Assembly: GCA_012934845.2 (NCBI GenBank)
Contig: WNNJ02000599.1
Span: 248,001 to 312,000 of the forward strand
Reading direction: 5' to 3'
DNA: 64,000 nt
DNA from: Pomphorhynchus laevis
Taxonomy: Eukaryota; Acanthocephala; Palaeacanthocephala; Echinorhynchida; Pomphorhynchidae
Shown here: positions 1-10,915 of the stretch, piece by piece
How the letters are laid out: each line of letters begins with the position of its first letter
Numbering within the stretch: the first letter of the stretch is position 1
Translations under genes and position numbers: made by a program
Notes under the pieces: model-generated
What the model was told of the DNA's origin: nothing
What the model saw: the letters and a program-made list of their open reading frames with translations, nothing else
The model's database searches: none

Positions 1-260
1 ATTGACAAAAACGTTCGACTTCGTCTAGAGAATGAGTTAATCGGTAGATTACATACGGTGACGAACGATGGATGCAATCCTGAGCATCCGTTTGTCGAAC
101 CAGGAGTTACGTGATGTTTATTTTAGATTTTGTTCGACGCATTGTTCTAACTGTTGTGTGTGTTTTTTGTTTTAGATTGAAAAAGGCCGCTTGGCCGAAA
201 CGTCTTGAATCTCATTTTGTGCAATTTTCCTGTTTTTATTATTTCTGAAGAATATATATA
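1..260 (+). repeat. PLE-like 3' remnant with hammerhead-like motif
   Basis: Non-coding stretch with a short structured motif. GGCC (186-189) pairs with GGCC (194-197) around a 4-nt loop and is followed directly by GAAACGUC (198-205), the arrangement of stem II, GAAA and a minimal palindromic stem III in hammerhead ribozymes of Penelope-like elements. The upstream box that should read CUGAUGA is degraded (UUGAAAA-like), so I treat it as a dead motif. A sister motif lies at about 31265-31300 behind a recognisable Penelope-type coding end, which is why I assign this to a PLE. Confidence 0.4.
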
Positions 261-345
261 TTAAAGGTTTGATTCAACCAGGACTGTCTATTACACCTAT
301 CTGCTTTTCATTTTATCTATATATAGAGAATTTCATGCTTCTACA

Positions 346-394
346 CTGCAAGACGGCGTACCGTTTCGGCTTTGAGAAGCCTCATCAGTTGCAG
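346..394 (-). ncRNA. Type I hammerhead ribozyme
   Basis: Read on the minus strand, every element of a type I hammerhead is present. Stem I is CUGCAA (394-389) pairing with UUGCAG (351-346). The CUGAUGA box is at 388-382. Stem II is GGCUU-CUCA-AAGCC (381-368). GAAA follows at 367-364. Stem III is CGG-UACG-CCG (363-354), and the predicted cleavage site follows UC (353-352). All helices are fully Watson-Crick. The motif sits between PLE fragments, consistent with the known presence of such ribozymes in PLEs and metazoan retrozymes. Cleavage activity is inferred from the fold only. Confidence 0.85.
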
Positions 395-463
395 CAATAC
401 ATTGTATACACATGAAAAACATACATATATGGATTAAAGCAGAAAGAATTCACTATAATTCGT

Positions 464-618
464 AATGATGACATATTAAAATTTACAAGAAACATATTTT
501 TAAATGAGCATTCATGCATACCATATAATATAGAATATAATACATTAAATAATGAAATTTTAAGAATCGTAACACTATGTAACAATATTGGCTTTCTTCA
601 AAATCATTTAAATAATTA
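464..618 (+). pseudogene. PLE reverse transcriptase C-terminal fragment
   Basis: An open stretch encodes the thumb-side end of the PLE reverse transcriptase, with motifs ILKFTRNIFLNEHSC and NNEILRIVTLCNNIGF. These are nearly identical to residues ~393-435 of the RT frame at 21003-22469. It is a short orphan piece. An antisense RT fragment follows at 804-1388, so this end of the window holds rearranged PLE debris. Confidence 0.75.
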
Positions 619-732
619 AAACTATTAATCAAATAGTTTTAATTATTTGAACAAATTTTATCTGAACAAATATTAAAACTATTTGTTCATATAAATATTT
701 ATCTATTTTATAAATCAAAGTTATTTTAAAGT

Positions 733-800
733 AGACACATCTATATTTAGACAAATAAAAGGTGTTTCAATGGAAGGTATTAATAGCTCAATTATAGAAG
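733..800 (+). pseudogene. PLE RT motif B sliver
   Basis: About 68 bases encode TSIFRQIKGVSMEG-like residues, matching the RT segment that ends in KGVPMGGNSSPI in the better-preserved copy. It is plus strand, directly abutting the minus-strand RT fragment that starts at 804. The two form a partial foldback. Confidence 0.55.
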
Positions 801-803
801 GTA

Positions 804-1388
804 TTAGTAGCTCATATCAAGATATATACCTTCTTTATCATTAACATTAGTTTTATTAAGAATAAGGCTACTTGGATAAATTTGTTCGCTTATTGCATAA
901 AAATTGTTAGATTTAAATACACATATATCATCAATATATCGAAGCATATATTTCATATCTTTATATAATCTAGATTTACTATTTAAACAGTTATGAACAA
1001 ATTTATATTCTATAAAGCTTAAAAATAAGTCAACTATAATTGAGCTACTATTACCACCCATTGGAACACCTTTTACTTGTCTAAATATTGATGCCCCTAC
1101 TTTTAAATAATTTTGATTTATTAAAATATTTAAGGATTCTATTAATTCAATTTTATCCATATATTTATATTGTTTAGATTTAGTTTTTACACAGTTATGA
1201 ACAAATTCATATTCTATAAAGCTTAAAAATAAGTCAACTATAATTGAGCTACTATTACCATCCATTGGAACACCTTTTACTTGTCTAAATATTGATGCCC
1301 CTACTTTTAAATAATTTTGATTTATTAAAATATTTAAGGATTCTAATAATTCAATTTCATCCACATATTTTGTATTAAAAATAAACAA
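804..1388 (-). pseudogene. PLE RT fragment with internal tandem duplication
   Basis: An open frame of 194 codons from the palm domain of a GIY-YIG/RT PLE. Motif B (KGVPMDGNSS and KGVPMGGNSS) appears twice and motif C (RYIDDICVF) once. A segment of 204 bp (68 codons) is repeated in direct orientation, keeping frame; landmark repeats lie 204 bp apart, at 1131 and 1335. The two duplicate units differ at several positions, so the duplication is not an assembly echo of identical sequence. The fragment lacks the GIY-YIG domain, RT motif A and the thumb, and I see no sign that it is functional. Confidence 0.75.
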
Positions 1389-2383
1389 TTTATAAAATAA
1401 ACTGCGTATGAACTGTGTATACTGTTTTGTTTGTTCAAAAAAATTACCTTATTCGTTGAATACGCTATAAATCTTTTGACAAACATTTGTCAAATAGAAA
1501 ATCACTGTTGGCTTTGAGTTTTAAATAAAAATTCACAAATTTATCAAATGCCGCTGAATATCTATAATTAGCACAATTTTGAAATGTACTGAATGCATTT
1601 TTATGTATTGAAATACATCTTGTAGTTTGGTAAACATCATTCTAGAAGTGTAAATTTTTTAGTCCGTAAGATATTTTGGTATTTAGCTGGTCCCGCTTCC
1701 CTTTTTGAGTAAACGGAAACAAGTCGAATGCGATGTCACAGTGTCCATACTGTGACATACCGCTCCCGTTTTTTATATAAGACGGAGTACCAATTAAATA
1801 TCAACCGTGTACAATGAATATTCTAAAATTTAATATTTTTGATATTCGTAGTAATGTAGATAATCTCGCTAAGATAATCACGCTCATAATGTAGCACGGA
1901 TTTTTGATGATGGTGGTACATTTAGATACACTTTAAACTTCGGAAAATCTTGTCGTTTGATATGATTGCACTGCTTTAGCCTATAAATCCTTCCTTGGGA
2001 TTAAATAAAGAATATAATAGATATACTGTAAACACGTTCGTGAAAAACATTTTTTGACTGTACTTACATTAATATTTTCGTTGATTACATATTGCTTTGT
2101 CAATATAAACTGTTACTGATACTGCGTCTCTAGAGTCAAAAATAACCAAAATATTTTGCAGTTTGTTTTGGACGAATTATCGATTCCAAATGGAAACATT
2201 TCTATAAGAAAATATAAAAGCCTACTTATACGATATCTTGATATTAGCATTTTTAACATTTGTCTACAATATTTATTTTTAAAATTTTTGATTTGCGTAG
2301 TTTTGATTTACGATGGTGAATAAGATAGTGGTGAATGACATCGGAGCAGATAGACCTTAACCTATGGTCTTGAGCTTTGGGTT
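1389..2383. other. AT-rich spacer without recognised feature
   Basis: About 1 kb of AT-rich DNA with a slightly GC-richer stretch near 1680-1790. No reading frame with family resemblance and no terminal repeats were seen. Confidence 0.5.
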
Positions 2384-2585
2384 TTGACCGAAATGATACT
2401 ATCTCGGATACAGGCTACCGAAATAAGGTTCCTTCGCGGTGTGGCCGGGCTTAGCCTTAGAGATAAGGCTAGGAATTCGGTCATCCGAGGAGGACTCGGA
2501 GTAAACTCGCTGTTTCTCCACATCAATGAAAATATTTGGAGAAGAAAAGAAGATTTGGAGAATGCGTTCGACCGAGTTCCGCGTT
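2384..2585 (+). pseudogene. LINE C-terminal tail fragment (RT family shared with 34.6 kb)
   Basis: The frame carries FLRGVAGLSLRDKARNSVI and GLGVNSLFLHI. In many animal APE-type LINEs this block lies at the far C-terminus of the RT protein. Here it is followed, not preceded, by the RT palm motifs (DLENAFDRVPR onward), so domain order is permuted, either by two insertions side by side or by rearrangement. A related fragment with the same SLRNKIRNSVI block lies at 34606-35067. Confidence 0.6.
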
Positions 2586-2967
2586 AGAGGTTGCGGTTGG
2601 TACTAAGAGAGTATGGAGTACCACAATATCTGGTAGCTGGGCTTCTCTGTATGAACAAAGTATGAGTTGTGTTCGTGTTCTAGGTAGGAAAACTGATACA
2701 TTTCCAGAATGCGTTGGGCTTCGTCAGGGTTGTCCTTTGTCTCCATTTTTGTTCCTTGTTTACATGGACAAAATTTCGAAACGGGCTGCTCCTCTGACAA
2801 ATGTCGGTCTTCAGTTCGGTTCCATCAGGATACCATCTGTGATTTTTGCAGATGATGTTGTCTTGCTGGCTTCTTGTCCTGAGGACTTACAATGCATCGA
2901 AACCGGCCTTACTGTCAACATTATGAAGACCAAGCAATTAAATTTTGCCTATAGGACGCCTTGCTAA
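2536..2967 (+). pseudogene. LINE reverse transcriptase palm fragment
   Basis: Encodes RT motif A (LENAFDRVPR, just upstream in the overlapping frame), motif B (GLRQGCPLSPFLFLVYMD) and motif C (VIFADDVVLLASC). This is a non-LTR retrotransposon RT of the RTE/CR1-like type with an APE-class architecture elsewhere in the family. It lacks the endonuclease and the fingers, and two frames are needed to read it, so it is a dead copy. Motif C keeps the catalytic FADD. Confidence 0.75.
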
Positions 2968-3058
2968 TTCCGATAAACTAATTCTGCTAGAATGTCGACC
3001 CATCAAATTTTTTAACTCTTATAAACATCTAGTTGTCCATCTAACCTCTACATTGTCG

Positions 3059-3480
3059 TTTCGTCTCTACTTTGAACAAAAATAATAGTGTTTCGTCTCC
3101 ACTTTGAACAAAAATAATATAAAGTATTATCGACCACTTCTGCATATAAAAAAACTTTCAAGTTTATCCTTACACGTTGCCCTTCGATTCTTTGAGGTTA
3201 TGCTAGAGCCCATGATAACTTACGCCCAACCTGTAATATGCTTCGACCTTTCAAGTATTAACTTTGAGCAATTATATGCATGTAAGTAGCTCTTTACCAA
3301 TATAGGTCCTTAGCCTATTGTCCAAAATCCATTCCACGCCCAGAAATCACATTGATTAAACTCATATCAGTAGACTATCGACAGCATGTTCGCTGTATTC
3401 TAACAACACACTGAACAATTTATTACTAAACTCTTTGCAGTCGACCTTGAGATATCCTCATCCTCAAACACCTTGAAATC
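3059..3480 (+). pseudogene. LINE RT-associated C-terminal fragment
   Basis: A short frame (3104-3289) reads ALRFFEVMLEPMITYAQPVI, which resembles the post-RT region of non-LTR elements (a RFFD..V.P.LTYA pattern). Resemblance continues in broken frames to about 3480. It may be the 3' part of the fragment ending at 2967. A local 40-bp direct duplication occurs near 3060-3115. Confidence 0.45.
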
Positions 3481-4311
3481 ACTATGGATTAAATAACACA
3501 TAAATAAAAAATAATTTATTTTATGCGCCTATATACACGGGTATCACGATAAGTTTTGCATAATCCCTTGCCACAATTGTTCGAATTATTGCCGCTGTAA
3601 ATTTTATCACATTCAATGTCCACCCATTTCGCATCTGTTTCATTGCCCTGTCCTTTCTTAGTTGTCACTCAAGCAAATCTATTCGCTAAACCAACACCCT
3701 TGACGAAAACCAAACAATCTCAATGAGCTAGTTAAGCCAGGCAGTCGAGCAAGTACCGGTAATTCAAATCATAGCAAATTACTTTTGAATTCATGAATGT
3801 TTTCGTGTTGTATTTTATTATTTGTACATGTGTACATTTTTTGTTTTCCTCCCCATGCCAAAAGGCTACAGTGTCATAATAAATATTCTCAGGTAATTAT
3901 CGAATATTATTAATATTTATCAATTTACTATATAATATGTATTTTTATATTCATCTCATTGTTTAAACGCCTTGAACAATTTAAGCGCACATTTAACTTG
4001 TCATTGAATAATATTTTTATATATTTTAATAAATAACAATTAGTGTTATATATAAATATATATAAATATTTAAAATATTATTATAAATATTATACACATA
4101 TTTAAATATATTAATATATTTAAATTTATTATTTTTATTTTATATCTTATATATTGTTATATGTAACGATATTTTTTTTAATTTGCAAATTACATTGAAT
4201 TGTAAACCATATTTTCTTATGGATATTTTTTAATGAAACTATTGTAAGAATTCAATGAATGTAATTGTTTTTTATAAAACTGTTAGTGATTAGTTAAACG
4301 ATTTCGAATGC
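3481..4311. other. 3' flank of the methyltransferase gene
   Basis: AT-rich downstream region of the minus-strand gene ending at 4312. An AATAAA on the minus strand occurs near 4125, about 190 bases past the stop codon, and could serve as a poly(A) signal, but such hexamers are common by chance here. No other feature recognised. Confidence 0.35.
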
Positions 4312-4524
4312 CTATTCTTTCATTAAAGACGTAGCTTGCTTTCTAAATATTAGTGCATGCGGTACCGTCCATTGGTGTTTTCTTGACGTTTCCCTAATTA
4401 CCATTGGTATATCATCCTCAGCAATAAGGCAGAAATTCATTGATTGCATTAAGTTGACAATCGTATCCCGTGTTGTTATTTGTACATTTCCATTAGCAGA
4501 AAGCTTTCCTCCTAGCCAGTATTT
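4312..4524 (-). CDS. OvoA-type methyltransferase, exon 3 (last)
   Basis: The C-terminal 70 codons plus stop of the split methyltransferase gene. It begins after a pyrimidine-rich acceptor whose AG occupies 4526-4525, giving KYWLGGK at the junction, and contains DIPMVIRETSRKHQW, a block diagnostic of the mercaptohistidine N-methyltransferase domain found at the C-terminus of OvoA and as stand-alone proteins. Joined to exon 2 in phase 0 it continues SPYTWLERFTKK into KYWLGG, the expected family order. The open frame extends upstream of the acceptor but that part has no family match. Confidence 0.85.
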   Translation of the reverse strand, partial: KYWLGGKLSANGNVQITTRDTIVNLMQSMNFCLIAEDDIPMVIRETSRKHQWTVPHALIFRKQATSLMKE

Positions 4525-6360
4525 CTCAAAATTTAAAAGAAAAAATATGGACGTGTTCTCAGTTAAAAATGTATACCGCAAAAAACCGGTATTTTTTATG
4601 TAATTAATAATAAGTAATTAGAATATTTATTAATCAATTTGATTAATTCAATTAATATATGTTATTTTCCATATTGCATTTCTATAGACATAAAACTTAA
4701 TTTATGTAAGGAATATTTTATTAAGTTAATAAAGGTTATTATGAAGTCGGCTAAATATGCATTTAAACAAACGTACTTTATTTCTTGATGTAATCAAGAA
4801 ATGAACGAGTACTCGTCAACATTTTCTACCATTTATATGCACACTTTAAAGTTTATCAAAATTTACGAATTTACCTTTAATAACAATTATAATATAACAG
4901 CAAAGTATCATAATAAAGTTGATATTTTGTTTTTAGCTAACTCTGATGAACAACATATTTGTATTTAAGGAAATTACATTCACACTGCTATTCGTATTTA
5001 TGAATTACAAATAGTTTATTTAATACTTATCGTATACTGTACAGTTGGATTCTAGAAATTTACGGATTAGTACATGTAACTAAATTATCGTTAAAAGATA
5101 ATATATTTCAGCATTAATAACCTAGTTAATAATTTTTCTTAAAGAAAATATTATTACCGAAATTACTGATTTTTCTACTTCTTGTATAGCCAACTCGCTT
5201 TCTTGAACCACACAAGTTATCCATAAAAATAAGTTTTTTGAAATCATACTTTCAAAAACAATATGATGTTCGCGACATTTTATTGATGACACATTGATTT
5301 TACATGCTGCTTATAAAAGAAATACCTAATTCTATTTTATTAAAGTTAACTGTAAATTTGTAATATAATTAAAAATATTTTTAATTTAATTTGTAATATA
5401 ATATCATATATAATATTATATAGCATTACAATGTTTTGGAATAATCTATATTGACCATATCAAATGATAATATCAAATAAATATATCAAAAAAATAATAT
5501 CAAACTAATATTTTCAAACTACACATTCTTTCTCAATTGGTAAACTGGTTAAAACTGATGTCGTTATAAAAATGTTAAATGCCTAACCAACTACAAAATT
5601 AAAAATCAAGAATTTTCCTCATTCCTTTAAGTAGACATTTGTAAAGTAGACAGAGTACTAATTAATTCGGAAATCATGAAGTTTGGTAATTCTTCGCTAG
5701 AATCAAATATTGCATACCATTAAACGTCGACTAAACGTTAGTTGCAGTCATGAACCATTAAACCCAATACTAATAAATTGTTTTTTTTTCGACCATAAAA
5801 TTATTTTTCTTCGGAAATTGTTTCTAAAATCTTAGTTTTTAATTGACAAATTAATGTGTTCTAGAGGTTAGTCCGAAATTGACTACCCGTCCCTACTACT
5901 TATTTTTTAAGAAATAATTGTTGCCCAAATTATTATGCATCCTTAACTGATTTTTTAGATAAAAGCTTCTTTCCTAATACTGAGAAATTGATAAAATTTT
6001 CATTTCGTTGGTTATCTTCATCTTCAAATGAGCTTCAAGATCAACTGACCCAACAACCATGTAAAACTCAATTTCAATATTAAAGTCGAAATTGCCTATA
6101 CTAATAGTTAAAAACTATTAAATGTTTTTTTCTACCAAAGACAATCATTTGCAGATTTTCCTCGTTTTGCAAAGATACATACATTAGAAGCACATTCCGT
6201 AGTATAGAATGCAGAATTGCCGATAATTTTGGAATGTGTGCACGAATATAATTGTGTAAGCAGACTCTATTATTTTTTGAAAATTAAACAAATCGAGAGA
6301 AGTCAACGTAAAATTTATTAATTTAACTTGAATGCATATGTATGCTGAAATTCTTCTGAT
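4525..6360. other. Intron 2, AT-rich part
   Basis: About 1.8 kb of the 7.7-kb second intron of the methyltransferase gene. Very AT-rich, with no convincing coding frame or terminal repeats. Confidence 0.45.
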
Positions 6361-6362
6361 TG

Positions 6363-6592
6363 GGGTACGACATTATCCTAACAGGTATTTTGTTCCTAAT
6401 CTTGACACAGCAGAAAGCTGCTAATCAGTCTGGGTGGGTATCATCAGCTGCTGATCCTGAAGGTTTGTCGAAACGTGAAATGTAGGTCTGGGTCAGCAGC
6501 TGATGAGACCCACCCAGACTTATTAGTAGCGTCCCGCTGTATCAAGAATATGAACAAAATACCTGTTAGGATAATGTTGTCGTGTACAATAA
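6363..6592. repeat. Foldback pair of the 398-bp repeat family
   Basis: Two inverted partial copies of the repeat that forms the 37.3-39.3 kb array. The left arm (6363-6465) is antisense and the right arm (6470-6592) is sense. The right arm keeps GAAA, the CGU-GAA-AUG hairpin, UA, and CUGAUGAGACCC. The arms share the block reading CAGGTATT near both ends. They are diverged from the array units, so this is an older insertion inside intron 2. Confidence 0.7.
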
Positions 6593-7277
6593 GAAGTAAA
6601 ATTTATTGTTACAAATTTTTGATCACTACTGCGATCATCATCAGGAATATTTATACACATAAATAATTGATCGAAACATTTATGTAATTTATCTTCATAC
6701 AGTTTAGAACAAATTCATATTCTATAAAGCTTGAAAATAGGTCAGCTGTAATTGGAATATTTTCACTTACCATTAAAACAATTAGATATTCGTTTTGTTT
6801 ACAGATTTAAAAATTACATGCTGAAAAAGGTATGGCTATTCAAACAATTTCAAATGTAGTTTGTAATCTATTTCCTTCCATCTCATTGTAATAAATTATT
6901 AAAAGTAATTATTTTAAATAAGATTTCGATAATCTAATAAATAAAACTTGTTAAAAGTTATTTAATATTTTTATTTAATGTTTTCAATATTATAGGGATA
7001 ATGTTATAGATTAGTCATTTAAAGAGAAAGCTCTTTATATAAGCAATAAAGAAGTCCTATAATCAGCCAAATCATATGAAACTAATTGGGCATCAACTTG
7101 AAAGGAAATGTATATTAATTTCGTATATAGATGACTGTTGGAATTCCAAATTAATTCCGAATATTAAGAGTAATACGAGAGTAAATAATAACAATAGGTT
7201 TTAATCATAAAATTATTAAAATTAGAAAAATGAAGAATATAGTTAACCTCTCCGTATAATGTCCATAATCGATAGCG
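6593..7277. other. AT-rich intronic spacer
   Basis: A 40-bp piece near 6712-6755 resembles the PLE RT sequence (ATTCATATTCTATAAAGCTT, antisense). Otherwise no feature was recognised. Confidence 0.35.
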
Positions 7278-8602
7278 TTAGACTTCCTCCTTTTCGTAGT
7301 CATTACTTTCAGATAGCGCCAGATCATCTAGAATATCTGCATCAACCGATCGACTGACAACTAGCCGGCCTTTTTCCAGTATAATCTGTTTGTTTATAGT
7401 GGGCGTAATTATTTGATCTGTTTCACAAAAGTCAGTTAATAATTCTGTTTCATAATTAAAACTTCCGTCCGATTCATGATTATCACTATTTGCGTTCGAT
7501 AAACTGTCAGTTAATTCAGAATCAGATAATGTATGTACGTCATGTGTCATAAAACCGACGGTCTGTTTACTAATTTCGGTTTCTGGCTGTAAGTTTATAG
7601 GTAAAGATTCAGAATCATCAGCGTCGTTATTATTTGATGAATTGTCACATTGTTGCAGAAAGGTGTCAAAATGTGGTTTAATTTTGCTTGAAAGACTTTG
7701 GGGCTTTACTGTGACTGCAGAGCTCAATACTTCTAGTGTGAATTTTTCGTTTTCCTCTATAAGTACCCAATCTCTGAAGAAACACAATTTATGTGTTACT
7801 GTAAAAACTGACGTGTCGACACTGGATTCTGATATATTAGCTAGCGTGACAGTTACTTCATTTGTATTGTTAAATTTAATGTATCCAGGAGCGGACTGAT
7901 CAATTGACGATGAAAGAGAGTCAACTGCTAGACCAAGTGCCTGGAAGGGGTTCATTCTTCGTGTGGGATTCTCCATTATGGGGTTAGCAATCTCGTAATA
8001 TGGTCGGTTTAACATATCAATGCTAGATAATATAGCTTTTGAATTTCCTCTCATGAGTGCTATTGATATTCGTTGAAAGAGCCGTGCAGATGCGATGCTG
8101 TATGGTATAGATGATCGAATTGCTAAGAATCGGGCGATTCGACTGATGATTTTCTCCCCTTCCATATTTCCACCGCCGTAACACTCCAAGACTGCAGGTA
8201 TGAAGTTATATCCCGCCTCGATCATTTTAGCACGGTACTTCCTATCTTTGACCGATGATGCGTACTGCGCAGCTGCGTAACCAGGCACATAAGCTGACTG
8301 GCAAAGAAATGATTCTGTAATAGATGTGTCACCGCGAAATCTATAGCATGTGAAGGATTCCCGTAGATCAGAATATCGGCTGGCCGTTCTTGTAGATTTT
8401 TGACAAGGTTGCGAACCTCGCAACCCACATGCATTCCTGCTGATTGTGCCGCCTGGAGAACGACGTCACGAATTTCATTATGACGCATTCCTGGAAAACC
8501 ACCGTAGTTGCAAATTAGTGCATGGAAGCCCTCAGCATCTGCGTTTCGAAAACATCGATTACAACGGTAGTTACATGGATCAATTTGCAGTCCTAACCAC
8601 AT
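7278..8602 (-). pseudogene. Family A LINE zinc knuckle, REL endonuclease and acidic tail
   Basis: The first frame (8602-8222) has C-x2-C-x8-H-x4-C cysteines (CNRCFRNADAEGFHALIC), RHNEIRDVV, RPADILIY and AIDFAVT, matching a PD-(D/E)XK-type REL domain that nicks target DNA. A second frame (8423-7278) takes over after AIDFAVT with YRAKMIEAGYNFIPAVLECYGG and the LFQRISIALMRGN block. After that block it continues for about 200 more residues that are Ser/Asp/Glu-rich and match nothing I recognise. Most relatives end soon after the RISIA block, so this tail is unusual. Confidence 0.7.
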
Positions 8603-8663
8603 TCTTATAAAAAATTGTAAATTCTTGGTCAGTAAGAACTAGGCCGAGACTTCGATTTGGGGC

Positions 8664-9104
8664 TCATTGTAACCATGCGTTCGCATGTGACTGTAATACC
8701 GCTATTAGTCTGGCCCTTGTCCGATCATCTCCAGTGTCTAATAGATTTTTCCGCTCCTCTGAGTCGATTTTGAACGATATTTGATGTTGTCTTGTGAATG
8801 AAGCCTGTTGTTTCACTTCTGCTCCGTGTAGCGCAAGTATATCATTCGCGTTTACAAAGCCCGGAAATGTATTTGGATCCTGGTTCACAAACGCGGCCAC
8901 TGTGCTGACGCTTGCTGCAAAGGCTGCCGCTCTGTGTTTGTTTGTACTCCTAAGGCCCAGACAGCCCATTTTTAGTGGGAGCTCAACTTGAGATCTTGTT
9001 CGCGCTGACAGTTGTATTGAAGCGATGATTTCCATCGCCCGTATCACAGCATTATCAAATTGCTTACAGAAAAGTTCGGTGCTTGCTGGATCTGCATTCC
9101 TCAT
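8664..9104 (-). pseudogene. Family A LINE post-RT linker
   Basis: 146 codons directly following the RT, with LFCKQFDNAVIRAMEII and VELPLKMGCLGLRS, the typical region between RT thumb and the zinc knuckle of REL LINEs (a LP...GGLGLRS pattern). It is in a different frame from both neighbours. Confidence 0.65.
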
Positions 9105-9119
9105 GAGGAATACTATTCG

Positions 9120-10117
9120 TTAAGCGAAATCACAGTGGCGTAATAGCAGGTAAGCCACATGAGCGTCCGGAAGCGACGCAACAAGCTCTGTGTCATTTAC
9201 TAGGTTTGGTAAGCAACTATTTATGAGATATGCTTTTACAAACTCTTGCGAACCAATTGGGCATCCCAAAAGAGTGAAATTGCTGTCGGTCTTGGGATGT
9301 GGAGAGTGAGTCCATCCTGTCTGCGTTGAGATAATTGCTTCTGTGTGGCCTATTAATTCGGTTTTTTGCCAATTCATTGATAGTCCGATTTTTTCCAGCT
9401 CATTTGCAATCATGTTTAATGTGATAGCAACTGCCTTGGGTTCACCTCCAATTATTCCATCGTCTAAATACCACTTGTTAAAACCGATACCTGTGATCGA
9501 GTCGACTTTCCAAATAATCGGTTGGATTGTCAGTGCGGAAAGTAATTGGCCCATAGGGTCTTCTTGTTGTACTCCTGCTGACGATGTAAGGCTTTTTGCT
9601 GCTCCAAATCGTAATTTTGATGGTTGCGAGTGGCACCATTTGATCCACGGTCCGATAGAAGGTGCTTCAATGTCTACTGCGCCAATAAACCATTGCCTGT
9701 CAACTGTATTAAATGCATTCGAAACATCCACTTTCGCCCATACCAAATTTTCTGACGTGTGCATCTCTTCGTGCAATCGTCGAACCTGGTGAATTATTAA
9801 ATCTGCGCCATTTGCCACTGCAACACCGACCTGTTGTGGTTGAAATATTTGAGCGAACTTATCGCGCATCTTCGTGCAAATACACTATGCACATACCCTC
9901 CGTAACAATTCTCCTGCCGCTATTGGCGTATACTTCCATTTGATTTTTCTAGAGCGATAAGATCTGCACCCGCAAAATATCGAGATATATCTACAGGAAG
10001 GTCACCGGCTGCCATATAATTTATCAGATGTGCCAGGCGGCTTAGAAGCTTTCCAGACTGATTCGCTGTGATCCTGTCTTGTAGGTGTTCGGCTCTTAAA
10101 CCCAGACAACCTGGTGA
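9120..10117 (-). pseudogene. Family A LINE reverse transcriptase
   Basis: RT core. GLRAEH and ADLIALEKSNGSIR lie upstream (about 10085-9925, broken frame), followed by a long open frame 9869-9120. That frame has QQVGVAVANGADL, motif A KVDVSNAFNTVDRQ, motif B GVQQEDPMGQLLSA, motif C WYLDDG and SMNWQKTELIG. The catalytic aspartates of motifs A and C are retained. In motif B the usual QGDP reads QEDP. The frame stops after YLLLRHCDFA and continues in another frame at 9104, indicating a small indel. Confidence 0.8.
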
Positions 10118-10915
10118 CTATGCAGAGGGGAATGAGAAATTTGAATCACGAACAGTATCCGAATCGATGACAATACCGTGTTCTGCCGTTGGGATTGAGG
10201 TTATAATACCTTTACCGGGTGGGTGCAAATCTGTGAGCTTACGGTGTGTCTGTTCTGTGAACGGCGCCAGCCGTGACGAAGATATTCGTTTCATTGCTTT
10301 GCCGTAGTTTCCCTGTCGCACAAGTTCGATTGTCATTGTCTTTGATTTGTCGTGTTTATGTCGGGTCGTTTGTTGAGCACAAACATGCGTGAGAAATAAA
10401 GTGTCAAACTGCCTGTTTTCGGCTGACTTTAGTGCATTCTCTATATGTTTTCGTACATTTTGGTCATCACCTGAATGAGCTGATAGGCATACTTTTGCGA
10501 ACCCATAAAGACTAGTCCAGCTATATGGCGATTTATGTTCTAGTGCCTCCTCAATAAGATTGGTAAAAATGCGAGCTAATTTATTTCGTAAACTCCAAGG
10601 GATTAGTCTTACTGTCAGCGTAGGTGATGCCCAAATACGGTGAAGCATTTCATATGCGTTCAAATTGTGGGAAACGTCATTGGTCGAAACCATTTCAAAT
10701 GCTTTGTAGGCGTGACGTTCGGCTGTAAGTTTGACATGGGAGGAACTATTGGGTGTGTAATCAACAATCGAAGCGCAGCTAGTGCCTGGTAACCTAACCC
10801 CAAAACTCTTGTGAAAACGTACATTTCCGAATTTTGTAAGTGCGATTGGCCTGTTACAATGCGGGCAAATACCAAGCTTTGCCCCTTCCATTCTCCAAGG
10901 GATTTCCGACGGCAA
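10118..10915 (-). pseudogene. Family A LINE N-terminal region with zinc finger
   Basis: 265 codons. Residues 17-35 form a C-x2-C-x14-H start of a finger (CPHCNRPIALTKFGNVRFH), likely nucleic-acid binding. The rest is a helical linker with YGKAMKRISSSRLAP and ending near the region that in relatives leads into GLRAEHL. The frame ends just before the GLRAEHLQDRI block, which is read in another frame at about 10085-9960, so one frameshift separates this part from the RT. Confidence 0.7.

Larger units (their letters stand above)
7278..10915 (-). mobile_element. REL-endonuclease LINE (family A), near full coding span
   Basis: A minus-strand non-LTR retrotransposon with, in order, an N-terminal C2H2-like finger, a long linker, a reverse transcriptase, a CCHC knuckle and a restriction-like endonuclease (REL). 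This places it among the R2/NeSL/Utopia-like elements that lack an APE domain. The coding span is cut into at least four frames, so it is inactive. It lies in intron 2 of the methyltransferase gene, in the same orientation as that gene. No poly(A) tail or target duplication could be fixed by eye. Exact clade is uncertain. Confidence 0.8.
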
